Origin: Rhodospirillales bacterium
GTDB taxonomy: Bacteria > Pseudomonadota > Alphaproteobacteria > Acetobacterales > Acetobacteraceae
NCBI GenBank assembly: GCA_025359905.1
Contig: JANYDF010000004.1
Span: 1-33,919 of the forward strand
Direction: 5' to 3'
Length of the DNA stretch: 33,919 bases
The notes beneath the pieces were generated by a model. It saw nothing but the letters and a program-made list of their open reading frames with translations. It was not told the origin of the DNA and ran no database searches. The translations under genes were made by a program, and so were the position numbers. Shown piece after piece: positions 8,018 through 15,452 of this stretch. The first letter of the stretch is position 1. Every line of letters starts with the position of its first letter.

Positions 8018-8265
8018 ACCGCGGCATCCGTGGCGCTGAACACTGCGTGCGTGCGGGTGTCGCGCGCTACCACCAGCCAGCGGCGGCAGCCATGCGTGTG
8101 CTGCCAAAGTTCGCTGTGCAGGCCGGCAGGATTGTCGCGCAGATACACGTAGCTGTGCCAGGCTTCGGCGGGCGCATCCGCCGCCGGACGGGTCAGCGCC
8201 GCCGCGCCGAGATACACAAACTCGTCGTTGCCGCGTTCGCCGCAATGCGGGCAGGGAATGCGCAT
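8014..8265 (-). CDS. mgdB: N-methylglutamate dehydrogenase subunit B (sarcosine oxidase delta-like, zinc-binding)
   Basis: A small 83-residue subunit of the SoxD type. It shows the zinc ligands of the family: Cys5 and Cys8 in IPCPHCGER near the N-terminus, and His56 with Cys60 in HTHGCRRW, plus the YLRDNPAG and W..GCRRW patterns typical of delta subunits. It is structural: it holds the alpha subunit within the heterotetramer. ATG 8265 lies 13 nt after the mgdA stop and is preceded by a purine-rich AAGGCGGGG stretch. A longer frame beginning at 8454 is only antiparallel-free read-through of mgdA sequence and is not used. Its stop overlaps the mgdC start by 4 nt. Confidence 0.92.
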   Translation of the reverse strand: MRIPCPHCGERGNDEFVYLGAAALTRPAADAPAEAWHSYVYLRDNPAGLHSELWQHTHGCRRWLVVARDTRTHAVFSATDAAV

Positions 8266-8278
8266 CAGGACCCCGCCT

Positions 8279-9529
8279 TCAATGCAGGTTCGGCGTTGGG
8301 CCAGCGCCGCGCTCATCGAGCACAGCGCCGGTGGCAAACCGGTCGAGCCGCAATGCCGAATTGATGAAATGCGGCTCGTCGCGCGCCATGGTATGGGCGA
8401 AGCACCAGCCGGAACCGGGCGTCGCTTTGAAGCCGCCGTAGCACCAGCCAGCATTCAGATAGAGCCCGTCAATCGGCGTCCGGTCGATGATCGGCGAGCC
8501 ATCCATCGACATGTCCACCAAGCCGCCCCATTGCCGCAACACGCGCAACCGGCCGATAGCGGGCATAATCGCCATGCCGCTTTCCATCACATCCTCGACC
8601 ACCGGCATACTGCCGCGCTGGGCATACGAGTTGTAGCCGTCGATGTCGCCGCCAAACACCAAACCGCCTTTGTCCGACTGGCTGACATAGAAATGCCCAG
8701 CGCCGAATGTCAGCACGCCATCGACCAGCGGCTTGACGCCTTCGGAAACGAATGCTTGCAGCACATGGCTTTCGATTGGCAGCCGCAGCCCGGCGAGTGC
8801 CGCCACGCGCGACGTGCTGCCCGCGACGGCAAGACCGATCTTCGGCGCGGCGATGTATCCGCGCGTGGTTTCCACACCCTGCACCGCGCCGCCGCTGATC
8901 CGAAATCCGGTCACTTCGCAGTTCTGCACGATGTCGACGCCGAGCCGGTCAGCGCCGTGCGCAAAGCCCCAGGCTACCGCGTCGTGCCGCGCGGTGCCGC
9001 CGCGCCGTTGCAACAAGCCGCCACGGATCGGGAAACGCGCGTTGTCGAAGTCGAGCCACGGATACAGCTTGCGGACACCGGTTTCGTTCAACAACGCGGC
9101 GTCCACGCCGTGCAACCGCATGGCATTGCCGCGCCGCGCATACACGTCGCGTTGCGCATCGCTGTGGTACAGGTTCAGCACGCCGCGCTGGCTGACCATG
9201 GCGTTGTAGTTCAAGTCCTGTTCCAGCCCTTCCCAGAGCTGCATGGACTTCTCGTACATCCGCTCATTGCCGGGCAGCAGGTAGTTCGAACGGATGATGG
9301 TGGTGTTGCGCCCGGTATTGCCGCCGCCGATGTAGGACTTCTCCAGCACGGCGATATTGGTCAGGCCGTGTTCCTTGGCCAGATAATAGCCGGTGGCCAA
9401 GCCATGCCCGCCGCCGCCCACCACGATGGCGTCGTACGCCGGCTTCGGCGCCGCGTCGCGCCACGCTGGCCGCCAGCCGGTCTGGCCGCGCAGCGCCTCG
9501 CGCACCAGTGAGAGAAACGAGTACCCCAT
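8279..9529 (-). CDS. mgdA: N-methylglutamate dehydrogenase subunit A (sarcosine oxidase beta-like flavoprotein)
   Basis: A 416-residue flavin amine oxidoreductase of the SoxB/DadA type that oxidises the N-methyl group of its amino-acid substrate. The FAD-binding GGGGHG loop is at residues 38-43, followed by the acidic strand end VLEKSYIGGGNTGRN. The segment RHDAVAWG includes His182, which by analogy to heterotetrameric sarcosine oxidases would carry covalent FMN. The C-terminal GLYLNAGWCYGGFKATPGSG closes the FAD site. ATG 9529 is chosen because it overlaps the gmaS stop (TAATG) and matches the family's N-terminus MGYSFLSLVREAL; an ATG at 9589 lies inside gmaS. Substrate assignment to N-methylglutamate rather than sarcosine is inferred from the adjacent gmaS and mgs genes. 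Confidence 0.93.
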   Translation of the reverse strand: MGYSFLSLVREALRGQTGWRPAWRDAAPKPAYDAIVVGGGGHGLATGYYLAKEHGLTNIAVLEKSYIGGGNTGRNTTIIRSNYLLPGNERMYEKSMQLWEGLEQDLNYNAMVSQRGVLNLYHSDAQRDVYARRGNAMRLHGVDAALLNETGVRKLYPWLDFDNARFPIRGGLLQRRGGTARHDAVAWGFAHGADRLGVDIVQNCEVTGFRISGGAVQGVETTRGYIAAPKIGLAVAGSTSRVAALAGLRLPIESHVLQAFVSEGVKPLVDGVLTFGAGHFYVSQSDKGGLVFGGDIDGYNSYAQRGSMPVVEDVMESGMAIMPAIGRLRVLRQWGGLVDMSMDGSPIIDRTPIDGLYLNAGWCYGGFKATPGSGWCFAHTMARDEPHFINSALRLDRFATGAVLDERGAGPTPNLH

Positions 9530-10821
9530 TAGCAATCGAGCGTGCTGTCGCGTTCCCATTGCGTCAAGTGACGGGTGTAGTCGTTCCATTCCCGGTATTT
9601 CAGCTTGGTGTAAGCGTCCACCAGCGCATCGCCCAACCCAGCGCGCAGCACCGCCGAGCCTTCGAGACTACGCAGCGCGTCGAGCAGGTTCAGCGGCAGG
9701 CGCTGAATGCCGTTCACGGTGTGACCATCGGTGTACATGTTGATGTCCAGCCGCTGGCCGGGGTCGCGGGCCTGGGCGATGCCGTCCATGCCCGCCACCA
9801 GCAAACCGGCTTGCAGCAAATACGGATTGGCCGCGCCGTCGGCGAGGCGGAACTCGAAGCGCCCGGCATCGGGGATGCGGATCATGTGGGTGCGGTTGTT
9901 GCCGCCATAGCTGATCGCGTTCGGCGCCCAGGTGGAACCGGACGTGGTGGATGGAGCGTTCAGCCGCTTATAGGAATTCACCGCCGGATTGGTCAGGGCG
10001 CACAACGCCCCGGCATTGGCCAGCACGCCGCCGATGAATTGGTAGGCAGTGGCCGACAGGCCAAGTTCGCCATTGGGGTCGTCGAACAGGTTCACGCCGC
10101 CGCGCCACAGCGACACATGGGCGTGGCAGCCGGACCCGGTGAGATCGATGAACGGCTTGGGCATGAAAGTGGCGCGCATGCCGTGCTTCTCGGCAATCGC
10201 CTTGACCATGTACTTGAAGAACACATGCCGGTCCGCTGTGGTCAGCGCGGGCGCGTAGTGCCAGTTCATTTCGAACTGCCCGTTCGCATCCTCGTGGTCG
10301 TTCTGGTACGGTCCCCAGCCGAGCTCCAGCATCGCGTCGCAGATCTCGGTAATGACATCGTAGCGCCGCATCAGCGCCGATTGGTCGTAACACGGCTTGG
10401 CCTGCCGGTCCGATCCGTCGGCCAGTGCTGTGCCGTCCGGCGCGATCAAGAAGAATTCGCACTCCACGCCGGTTTGCATCGCCGCATCGCTGGCGGCCAT
10501 GGCCCGCTGCAGCACCAAACGCGGGGCCTGCTCCACCGGCTTGCCCGCCATCCACGGATCGGCCGCCAGCCAGCCGACTTCGCGCTTCCACGGCAACTGG
10601 ATCAAGCTGGACGGATCGGGGATCGCCAGCACGTCCGGATCGGCCGGGGTCATATCGAGCCACGACGCAAACCCGGCAAAGCCCGCGCCGTTCTTCTGCA
10701 TTCCGGCGATAGCCGAGGCGGGCACCAGCTTGGCGCGCTGAATGCCGAACAGGTCGGTGTACGAGATCAGGAAATACTTGATGCCCCGCTCACGGGCGGC
10801 ATCGGCCAAATCGATGGTCAT
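9529..10821 (-). CDS. gmaS: Gamma-glutamylmethylamide synthetase (GlnT-like glutamine synthetase homologue)
   Basis: This 430-residue glutamine-synthetase-fold ligase is the size of GlnT/GmaS proteins. In the NMG pathway GmaS makes gamma-glutamylmethylamide from glutamate, methylamine and ATP in the cytoplasm. Motifs include the N-terminal SYTDLFGIQRAK, the metal-site segment GVECEFFLIAP (Glu120, Glu122), ANGQFEMNWHY, TGSGCHAHVSL (228-238) for ATP binding, NPAVNSYKRL and RFEFRLADGAANPYL. An in-frame TAG 30 nt upstream of ATG 10821 leaves no alternative upstream start. The gene is separated from mgsC by a toxin-antitoxin pair on the other strand, so it may use its own promoter in 10822-10931. 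GlnT-type synthetases that use ammonia are the alternative, but the neighbours argue for methylamine. Confidence 0.9.
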   Translation of the reverse strand: MTIDLADAARERGIKYFLISYTDLFGIQRAKLVPASAIAGMQKNGAGFAGFASWLDMTPADPDVLAIPDPSSLIQLPWKREVGWLAADPWMAGKPVEQAPRLVLQRAMAASDAAMQTGVECEFFLIAPDGTALADGSDRQAKPCYDQSALMRRYDVITEICDAMLELGWGPYQNDHEDANGQFEMNWHYAPALTTADRHVFFKYMVKAIAEKHGMRATFMPKPFIDLTGSGCHAHVSLWRGGVNLFDDPNGELGLSATAYQFIGGVLANAGALCALTNPAVNSYKRLNAPSTTSGSTWAPNAISYGGNNRTHMIRIPDAGRFEFRLADGAANPYLLQAGLLVAGMDGIAQARDPGQRLDINMYTDGHTVNGIQRLPLNLLDALRSLEGSAVLRAGLGDALVDAYTKLKYREWNDYTRHLTQWERDSTLDC

Positions 10822-10931
10822 GCGCGACGCCCGGCAGTGCGGGCCTCCCTGCTAGATGCGTTCATGCTTGACGGGCCAACCAGTCCGGACCACTTGGTAA
10901 ACCGGACCGAATTGTGGCATGGCGGCTGCGA
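10822..10931. promoter_or_regulatory. Divergent control region between gmaS and the antitoxin gene
   Basis: This 110-nt gap separates two outward-reading genes. For gmaS (minus strand) there is a weak promoter candidate: TTGGCC (10879-10874), a 17-nt spacer, then TCTAGC (10856-10851). For the antitoxin (plus strand) a TTGACG hexamer lies at 10868-10873 with no convincing -10. Both candidate -35 elements abut or overlap the dyad at 10876-10897, so one DNA-binding protein could affect both directions. The promoter matches are partial and untested. Confidence 0.4.
10876..10897. promoter_or_regulatory. 22-bp imperfect dyad, candidate toxin-antitoxin operator
   Basis: The sequence has the symmetric form CCAA-N3-GTCCGGAC-N3-TTGG, matching its own reverse complement at 16 of 22 positions with a perfectly palindromic 8-bp core (10883-10890). 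A second CCGGACC copy follows at 10902-10908. Phd/VapB-type antitoxins usually bind palindromes just upstream of their own gene, which this is (35 nt before ATG 10932). Confidence 0.55.
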
Positions 10932-11207
10932 ATGCACCAAACCCCCACAGCGCTGGGCGGGCTGAAAACCTGGGACCAGCAGCAAGCGAAAGCTAAGTTT
11001 TCCGAGGTGGTGCGCCGGGCGCGCTCCGAGGGGCCGCAAGTTGTCACGACGCGGGGAAGCAACGCCGTCGTGGTGTTGTCCGCCGATGAGTATCTGGCGA
11101 TAACGAAGGGTCGGCCGCTGACGTTCGACGACTTGCGGTTTCCTTGCGACGGGTTTGAGCCGGTCCGGGCCGATGCGCCCGCAATTCATGAGCCATTTGA
11201 ATTCTGA
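10932..11207 (+). CDS. Phd/YefM-family antitoxin
   Basis: A 91-residue antitoxin that should bind and neutralise the adjoining PIN-domain toxin and repress its own promoter as a DNA-binding dimer. The Phd signature is visible: TWDQQQAKAKFSEVVRRA (helix alpha1-alpha2), GPQVVTTRGSNAVVVLSADEYLAI (beta strands), then an acidic, flexible C-terminal tail that would wrap the toxin. ATG 10932 gives a family-like length; GTG 10914 in the same frame would add six residues and cannot be excluded. The stop overlaps the toxin start (TGATG). It is transcribed against the surrounding N-methylglutamate genes. Confidence 0.9.
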   Translation: MHQTPTALGGLKTWDQQQAKAKFSEVVRRARSEGPQVVTTRGSNAVVVLSADEYLAITKGRPLTFDDLRFPCDGFEPVRADAPAIHEPFEF

Positions 11208-11647
11208 TGTGGCTGCTCGACACAAATATGCTGTCAGAGCCGTCCAAACGGTTCCCGTCGCCTTTGGTAATGGGGTGGGTCCAAGCGCAACGCGCGGCAA
11301 CGCTTTACACACATTCGCTCGCAATCGCCGAGATCCGCGCCGGAATCGCGCGCGTCCCCGATCTGGCGTTGCGCGGCGGATTGACCCAGTGGCTCGATAT
11401 GCGCGTCAGACCGTTGTTCGAAGGGCGCATCTTGGAATGCAACGAAGAACTCTGGCTCACGATGCTGCGCATGATCGTGCGAACCAAGGCAGTCAATCGG
11501 ACAATGCCGATTTCCGATCTCATCCTTGCCGCCGCCGCCGAGGCGCATGGTCTGATTATCGTCACCCGCAACGTCAAAGACTTCGCCGGAACCGGCGTGC
11601 GCGCGATCAATCCGTGGCTGCCCGACCCTGAAGTGAGTGTCGTCTGA
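11207..11647 (+). CDS. PIN-domain toxin, VapC/FitB-like ribonuclease
   Basis: A 146-residue PIN-domain protein, expected to be a Mg-dependent RNase that inhibits translation when freed from its antitoxin. The acidic active-site residues are in place: Asp5 in LLDTN, Glu42 in AIAEIRAGI, Asp104 in PISDLILAAAA, and Asp125 in VTRNVKDF. Length and the overall pattern fit FitB/VapC-type proteins. It overlaps the antitoxin by 1 nt, the standard bicistronic arrangement. Its 3' end is only 10 nt from the convergent mgsC stop, with no hairpin between, so transcripts from either side probably run into the other gene. All catalytic residues being intact suggests a live toxin; the RNA target is unknown. 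Confidence 0.92.
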   Translation: MWLLDTNMLSEPSKRFPSPLVMGWVQAQRAATLYTHSLAIAEIRAGIARVPDLALRGGLTQWLDMRVRPLFEGRILECNEELWLTMLRMIVRTKAVNRTMPISDLILAAAAEAHGLIIVTRNVKDFAGTGVRAINPWLPDPEVSVV

Positions 11648-11657
11648 GCCACGCCGT

Positions 11658-12980
11658 TCACAAGGGCTGCCCCGGAATCCAACTTGTCCCGGCCAGCGGC
11701 ACTTGCGCCATCGCCGCCGCTTCGATGGTCAGTGCCACCAGATCCTCGGGCTCGAGGTTATGCAGATGGCTTTTGCCGCAGGCCCGCGCGATGGCTTGCG
11801 CTTCCAGCGTCAGCACCGCGAGATAGTTCGCCAGCCGCCGCCCAGCCAGCACCGGGTCGAGCCGCGCCGCCAGCACCGGGTCCTGCGTGGTGATGCCCGC
11901 CGGGTCGCGCCCTTCGTGCCAATCGTCATACGCGCCCGCCGTGGTGCCGAGCGCGTTGTATTCCGCCTCGTACGCCGGATCGTTGTCGCCCAACGCCACC
12001 AGGGCGGCGGTGCCGATCGACACCGCGTCCGCCCCCAGCGCCAGCGCCTTGGCGACGTCCGCACCGCTGCGAATGCCGCCGCTGACGATCAACTGCACTT
12101 TGCGGTGCATGCCGAGTTCTTGCAGCGCCCTCACCGCCGGGCGGATCGCTGCCAGGATCGGGATGCCGACGTGTTCGATGAACACTTCCTGCGTCGCCGC
12201 CGTGCCGCCCTGCATCCCGTCGATCACCACCACATCGGCGCCAGACTTCACCGCCAGCGCGGTGTCGTAGTACGGCCGCGACGCGCCGACCTTCACGTAG
12301 ATCGGCTTCTGCCAGTCGGTCAGTTCGCGCAGTTCCTCGATCTTGATTTCCAGATCGTCGGGCCCGGTCCAGTCTGGATGGCGGCAGGCCGAACGCTGGT
12401 CGATGCCTTCCGGCAGCGTGCGCATCGCCGCCACGCGCGGCGAGATTTTCTGCCCCAGCAGCATCCCGCCGCCGCCTGGCTTGGCGCCCTGGCCGATGAC
12501 GATTTCGATGGCATCGGCGCGGCGCAGATCGTCCGGGTTCATGCCGTAGCGCGACGGCAGATACTGGTAGACCAGCACCGAGGAATGCCCGCGCTCCTCG
12601 TTGGTCATGCCGCCGTCGCCGGTGGTGGTCGAGGTGCCCGCCAGCGACGCGCCGCGCCCGAGGGCTTCCTTGGCCTGCGCCGACAGCGAACCAAAACTCA
12701 TGCCCGCGATGGTGATGGGAATTTTCAGCGTGATCGGCTTTTTGGCATGCCGCGCGCCCAGCACAACCTCGGTGCCGCACCGCTCGCGGTAGCCTTCCAG
12801 CGGATAGCGGCTGATCGACGCGCCCAGAAACAGCAGGTCGTCGAAATGCGGCAGCTTGCGCTTGGTGCCGCCGCCGCGAATGTCATAGATGCCGGTCGCC
12901 GCCGCGCGGCGGATTTCGGCCAGCGTTGCCGGATCGAAGGTGGCGGAGAAGCGTGGCGGGGTGCGGGGGGCTTGGTCCAT
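11658..12980 (-). CDS. mgsC: N-methylglutamate synthase subunit C (glutamate synthase FMN domain, GlxD-like)
   Basis: A 440-residue FMN-binding TIM barrel matching the central domain of the glutamate synthase large subunit. In MgsABC it should catalyse conversion of gamma-glutamylmethylamide to N-methylglutamate. Signature segments are IAGMSFGSLSAQAKEAL (91-107), GQGAKPGGGGMLLGQKIS (163-180), VIDGMQGGTAATQEVF, and the FMN phosphate-binding strands IVSGGIRSGADVAKAL (from 298) and GADAVSIGTAAL. ATG 12980 overlaps the mgsB stop (TGATG). The cluster continues to gmaS only after a 700-nt toxin-antitoxin insertion. Paralogues act in other GlxBCD contexts, but co-occurrence with gmaS and mgd genes supports the NMG role. 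Confidence 0.92.
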   Translation of the reverse strand: MDQAPRTPPRFSATFDPATLAEIRRAAATGIYDIRGGGTKRKLPHFDDLLFLGASISRYPLEGYRERCGTEVVLGARHAKKPITLKIPITIAGMSFGSLSAQAKEALGRGASLAGTSTTTGDGGMTNEERGHSSVLVYQYLPSRYGMNPDDLRRADAIEIVIGQGAKPGGGGMLLGQKISPRVAAMRTLPEGIDQRSACRHPDWTGPDDLEIKIEELRELTDWQKPIYVKVGASRPYYDTALAVKSGADVVVIDGMQGGTAATQEVFIEHVGIPILAAIRPAVRALQELGMHRKVQLIVSGGIRSGADVAKALALGADAVSIGTAALVALGDNDPAYEAEYNALGTTAGAYDDWHEGRDPAGITTQDPVLAARLDPVLAGRRLANYLAVLTLEAQAIARACGKSHLHNLEPEDLVALTIEAAAMAQVPLAGTSWIPGQPL

Positions 12981-13678
12981 CAGTAGGCCGCCGCGTTATC
13001 GACATGGAAATGATACAGCGTGCGGCCCGAGCCATAGCGGCGGAACTCATCCGGACGGACTTGCCCGTCCAGCCCGGCCGCTTGCAGCTTTTCCTGCAAC
13101 TCGGCGCGATCCGCCGCCGTCATCGGCACTTCGATGCAATCGGCGCCCAGGCTGGCGACCCGGCCGCGCACATACAAATGCGCCTCATAGATCGAATCGC
13201 CGAGGCTATCGCCCGCGTCGCCCAGCACCACCAGCGTTCCGGCCTGCGCCATGAACGCCGCCATGTGGCCGACCGAGCCTTTGACCACGATGTCGGCCCC
13301 CTTCAGCGAAATGCCGCAGCGCGCCGAGGCATTGCCGTCGATCAGCAGCAGCCCGCCATGCGCGGTGGCCCCAGCCGACTGGCTGGCGTCGCCCTGGACA
13401 TGCACGCGGCCGGACATCATGTTTTCCGCCACCCCGGTGCCGGCGCTGCCATGCACGATCACGGTGGCGTGCTGGTTCATGCCAGCGCAGTAGTACCCGG
13501 CGTGGCCCGCGATCTCGACGGTAACCGGCACATCGAGCCCAGCGGCCAAGGCGTGCCGCCCATCTGGGTTCTGCACCAGCCAGCCTGTGGCGTTCGTGCT
13601 CGGCGCCAGCGCGTGCAGCGCCGCGTTCAGCTCGCGCACGCTGTGCTGCGCCAGGTCGAAACTGTGCGGCGCACTCAT
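12980..13678 (-). CDS. mgsB: N-methylglutamate synthase subunit B (glutamate synthase GXGXG domain, GlxC-like)
   Basis: A 232-residue protein corresponding to the C-terminal right-handed beta-helix (GXGXG) domain of glutamate synthase, the structural scaffold between amidotransferase and FMN parts. Repeating Gly-rich turns are visible, for example GHAGYYCAGMN, IVHGSAGTGVAENMMSG, VHVQGDASQSAGATAHGG, DIVKGSVGHMAAF-like and TLVVLGDAGDSLGDS. ATG 13678 shares ATGA with the mgsA stop; upstream in-frame sequence to 14062 lies within mgsA and is not part of the protein. The end overlaps mgsC by 1 nt. With mgsA and mgsC it reconstitutes a three-part glutamate-synthase-like enzyme. Confidence 0.92.
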   Translation of the reverse strand: MSAPHSFDLAQHSVRELNAALHALAPSTNATGWLVQNPDGRHALAAGLDVPVTVEIAGHAGYYCAGMNQHATVIVHGSAGTGVAENMMSGRVHVQGDASQSAGATAHGGLLLIDGNASARCGISLKGADIVVKGSVGHMAAFMAQAGTLVVLGDAGDSLGDSIYEAHLYVRGRVASLGADCIEVPMTAADRAELQEKLQAAGLDGQVRPDEFRRYGSGRTLYHFHVDNAAAY

Positions 13679-14562
13679 GCCCGGTCCCAGAAATACACCG
13701 TGGCGGGTTCCGGCTCCCACACCCGCGCGGTGCCGATGCCAGGCAAGTTGGCCAGCGCGCGAAATTCGGTGCCGAACGCCACGTAGCGATCGGTTTCCGC
13801 CATGACCGCTGGCTTGCAGGCAATCGGGTCGCGCAGCACGCCAAAGCCGGTGCCGGTGCCGACCACGAAGGTGTAAAACCCGTCCAGATCTTGCAACGCG
13901 CCGCGCAGCACCTCGCCGAGCGGCAGGCCGCCGTGCATTTTGGCGGACAGATACACAGCAGCGACTTCCGTGTCGTTCTCGGTGGCGAACGCGTAACCGA
14001 GACGGCGCAGTTCGCGGCGCAGCGCGTTGTGGTTCGACAGTGAGCCGTTGTGCACCAAGCACTGATCCGTACCCGTTGAGAACGGATGCGCGCCATCGGT
14101 GGTCACAGCGGACTCGGTCGCCATACGGGTATGGCCAATGCCGTGGCTGCCGTGCATCCCGGCCAAGTCGAAACGCCGCGCCACATCGGCGGGGGCACCG
14201 ACCTCCTTGTACAATTCCATGCTGGCCCCGCAGCCGACCACCACGGTGTCCGCCGCGTGCGCCGCCAAGCTCTGCCGCGCCGCTGCATAGCCGGATTGTG
14301 GCACGGTCAGCACTGCATGGGATCCGCGCATGGCAATGGAACTGTCAGGAATGCCCAGCCGAGCCAGCAGCGCGCCGGGGTCAGTGCCCTCCGGCGGCCG
14401 CAAGGTCAGCTTCAGCGCGCCGCTCTGCCCGGGGGCATATACAGCGAACCCGGCGCTGTCCGGTCCCCGGTCGCTCATGCTGGTCAGCATTCCAGCCAAA
14501 TGCGCGCCCAAGTCGGCTTCGATCGCGCAATCCTTAGCAAAAAGTCCGACGATACCGCACAT
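13675..14562 (-). CDS. mgsA: N-methylglutamate synthase subunit A (class II glutamine amidotransferase, GlxB-like)
   Basis: A 295-residue Ntn-type amidotransferase domain. After removal of Met1, Cys2 (MCGIVGLFAK) becomes the nucleophile that would hydrolyse the gamma-amide, here probably gamma-glutamylmethylamide, and release methylamine for transfer. Other class II marks are MSDRGPDSAGFAVY (28-41), HGIGHTRMATESAV, HPF, the LVHNGSLSNHN oxyanion segment and ENDTEVAAVYL. It is the first structural gene of the cluster; the 84 nt between it and the regulator gene (14563-14646) should hold the operon promoter or allow readthrough from the regulator. Its stop overlaps mgsB by 4 nt. Confidence 0.92.
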   Translation of the reverse strand: MCGIVGLFAKDCAIEADLGAHLAGMLTSMSDRGPDSAGFAVYAPGQSGALKLTLRPPEGTDPGALLARLGIPDSSIAMRGSHAVLTVPQSGYAAARQSLAAHAADTVVVGCGASMELYKEVGAPADVARRFDLAGMHGSHGIGHTRMATESAVTTDGAHPFSTGTDQCLVHNGSLSNHNALRRELRRLGYAFATENDTEVAAVYLSAKMHGGLPLGEVLRGALQDLDGFYTFVVGTGTGFGVLRDPIACKPAVMAETDRYVAFGTEFRALANLPGIGTARVWEPEPATVYFWDRA

Positions 14563-14646
14563 GACAATAGCCCAGCGTTAGAATGCCGACGTTACGCTCT
14601 TTATCAGAACCGTCAATATGGAGAACTATGATTTCTTCGAGGGAAA
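14563..14646 (-). promoter_or_regulatory. Leader region of the N-methylglutamate operon
   Basis: This 84-nt gap lies directly before mgsA. On the minus strand it holds a TTGACG hexamer (14616-14611) but no matching -10, so I do not call a promoter. AGAAC occurs twice on the plus strand, at about 14606-14610 and 14622-14626, a 16-nt direct repeat that could be a regulator half-site pair. It is relatively AT-rich. The pathway regulator encoded just upstream is the obvious candidate to bind. Confidence 0.35.
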
Positions 14647-15366
14647 TTAACCGTTGCGTGCATAGACGATGATGGACAGGTAGGTCATCGGCAGCTCGAT
14701 CAGCGTCTCCGGTCCGTGTGCCGCTGTGGCGTCGAACATCAGCGTGTCGCCGGGGCTGAGCTCGTAAGTCTTATCGGCGTGGCGGTAGGCGACCTTGCCG
14801 GTGAGCATGTAAATCAACTCGGTCCCGGCGTGCTGGAAGGCGGTATACGGTGCCGCTTCCTCGGTCAGCGTGATGAAATACGGCTCGATCACCAAATCCC
14901 CGGCCAGCGAGTGGCCGAGCAGCCGGTATTGATGGCCTGCTTTGGTGCCACGCCGTTCGATGGCCACACCTTGGTTGGCGCGCACGAACGAGCAATCGCG
15001 GCGTTCCTCGGTGGTGGCAAAGAACCCGGCCAGCGGCACATTCAGCGCCTGTGCCACCGCTTGCAGGGTGGACAGCGAGGCGGAGACCTGCCCGGTTTCG
15101 ATCTTCGACATCAGGCTGCCGGAAATCCCCGCCGCGGCGGCAAGGTCGGCTGCCTTCAGTCCAAGACGTGTGCGGAACGAACGCACTTGTGCGCCGATCG
15201 CCTGTTCCAGGCTGCGCTGGGTGATGACGGGCGCGCCGGAGCCGGTGACGTAGTCATCCTCATGCTGTGGCGCATGACTATCCTCAGCGTGGTTAGCCCC
15301 GTGCGCAGCGCCGTCCGGATCCTCGAGTGCCATTGCCGCCTCCGCGATTCGTGCATCGCGTGACAT
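14647..15366 (-). CDS. XRE-family transcriptional regulator with C-terminal cupin domain
   Basis: A 239-residue one-component regulator. An acidic, His-rich, probably disordered N-terminus (1-45) precedes a helix-turn-helix of the XRE type (about 54-110: GAQVRSFRTRLGLKAADLAA, then AGISGSLMSKIETGQVSASL) and a C-terminal cupin_2 beta-barrel (about 165-235: FQHAGTELIYMLTGKVAYRH, ELSPGDTLMFDATAAHGPE) that would sense a small molecule. The same architecture occurs in PuuR-type amine and amino-acid catabolic regulators. Being immediately upstream of mgsA in the same direction, it is the likely controller of methylamine genes; whether it represses or activates is unknown. A perfect palindrome lies 6 nt before its start, suggesting autoregulation. 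Confidence 0.9.
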   Translation of the reverse strand: MSRDARIAEAAMALEDPDGAAHGANHAEDSHAPQHEDDYVTGSGAPVITQRSLEQAIGAQVRSFRTRLGLKAADLAAAAGISGSLMSKIETGQVSASLSTLQAVAQALNVPLAGFFATTEERRDCSFVRANQGVAIERRGTKAGHQYRLLGHSLAGDLVIEPYFITLTEEAAPYTAFQHAGTELIYMLTGKVAYRHADKTYELSPGDTLMFDATAAHGPETLIELPMTYLSIIVYARNG

Positions 15367-15371
15367 GATGA

Positions 15372-15384
15372 TGACCCAGGGTCA
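15372..15384. promoter_or_regulatory. 13-bp perfect palindrome upstream of the XRE-cupin regulator
   Basis: TGACCC-A-GGGTCA (15372-15384) is an exact inverted repeat ending 6 nt before the regulator's ATG (15366). A second short dyad, ATTG-T-CAAT, follows at about 15393-15401 and contains a minus-strand TTGACA. Position suggests an autoregulatory operator; binding is inferred, and no good -10 element was found. Confidence 0.5.
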
Positions 15385-15452
15385 ATTAGGCGATTGTCAA
15401 TACGGCGCGGCTCCCGAAAAATAAATCTGCCTACCTTAATAATTTGCATCAC

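Noticed and set aside
4486-9529. Plain heterotetrameric sarcosine oxidase (soxBDAG)
   Set aside because: Subunits alone would permit it, but gmaS and mgsABC in the same array make N-methylglutamate dehydrogenase the better reading.
9508-10965. 485-codon plus-strand open frame over gmaS
   Set aside because: It is the antisense shadow of a well-supported gene; composition is Arg/His/Gln-rich, typical of reverse frames in G+C-rich DNA.
11637-12986. 449-codon plus-strand open frame over mgsC
   Set aside because: Antisense shadow of mgsC, with no recognisable domain.
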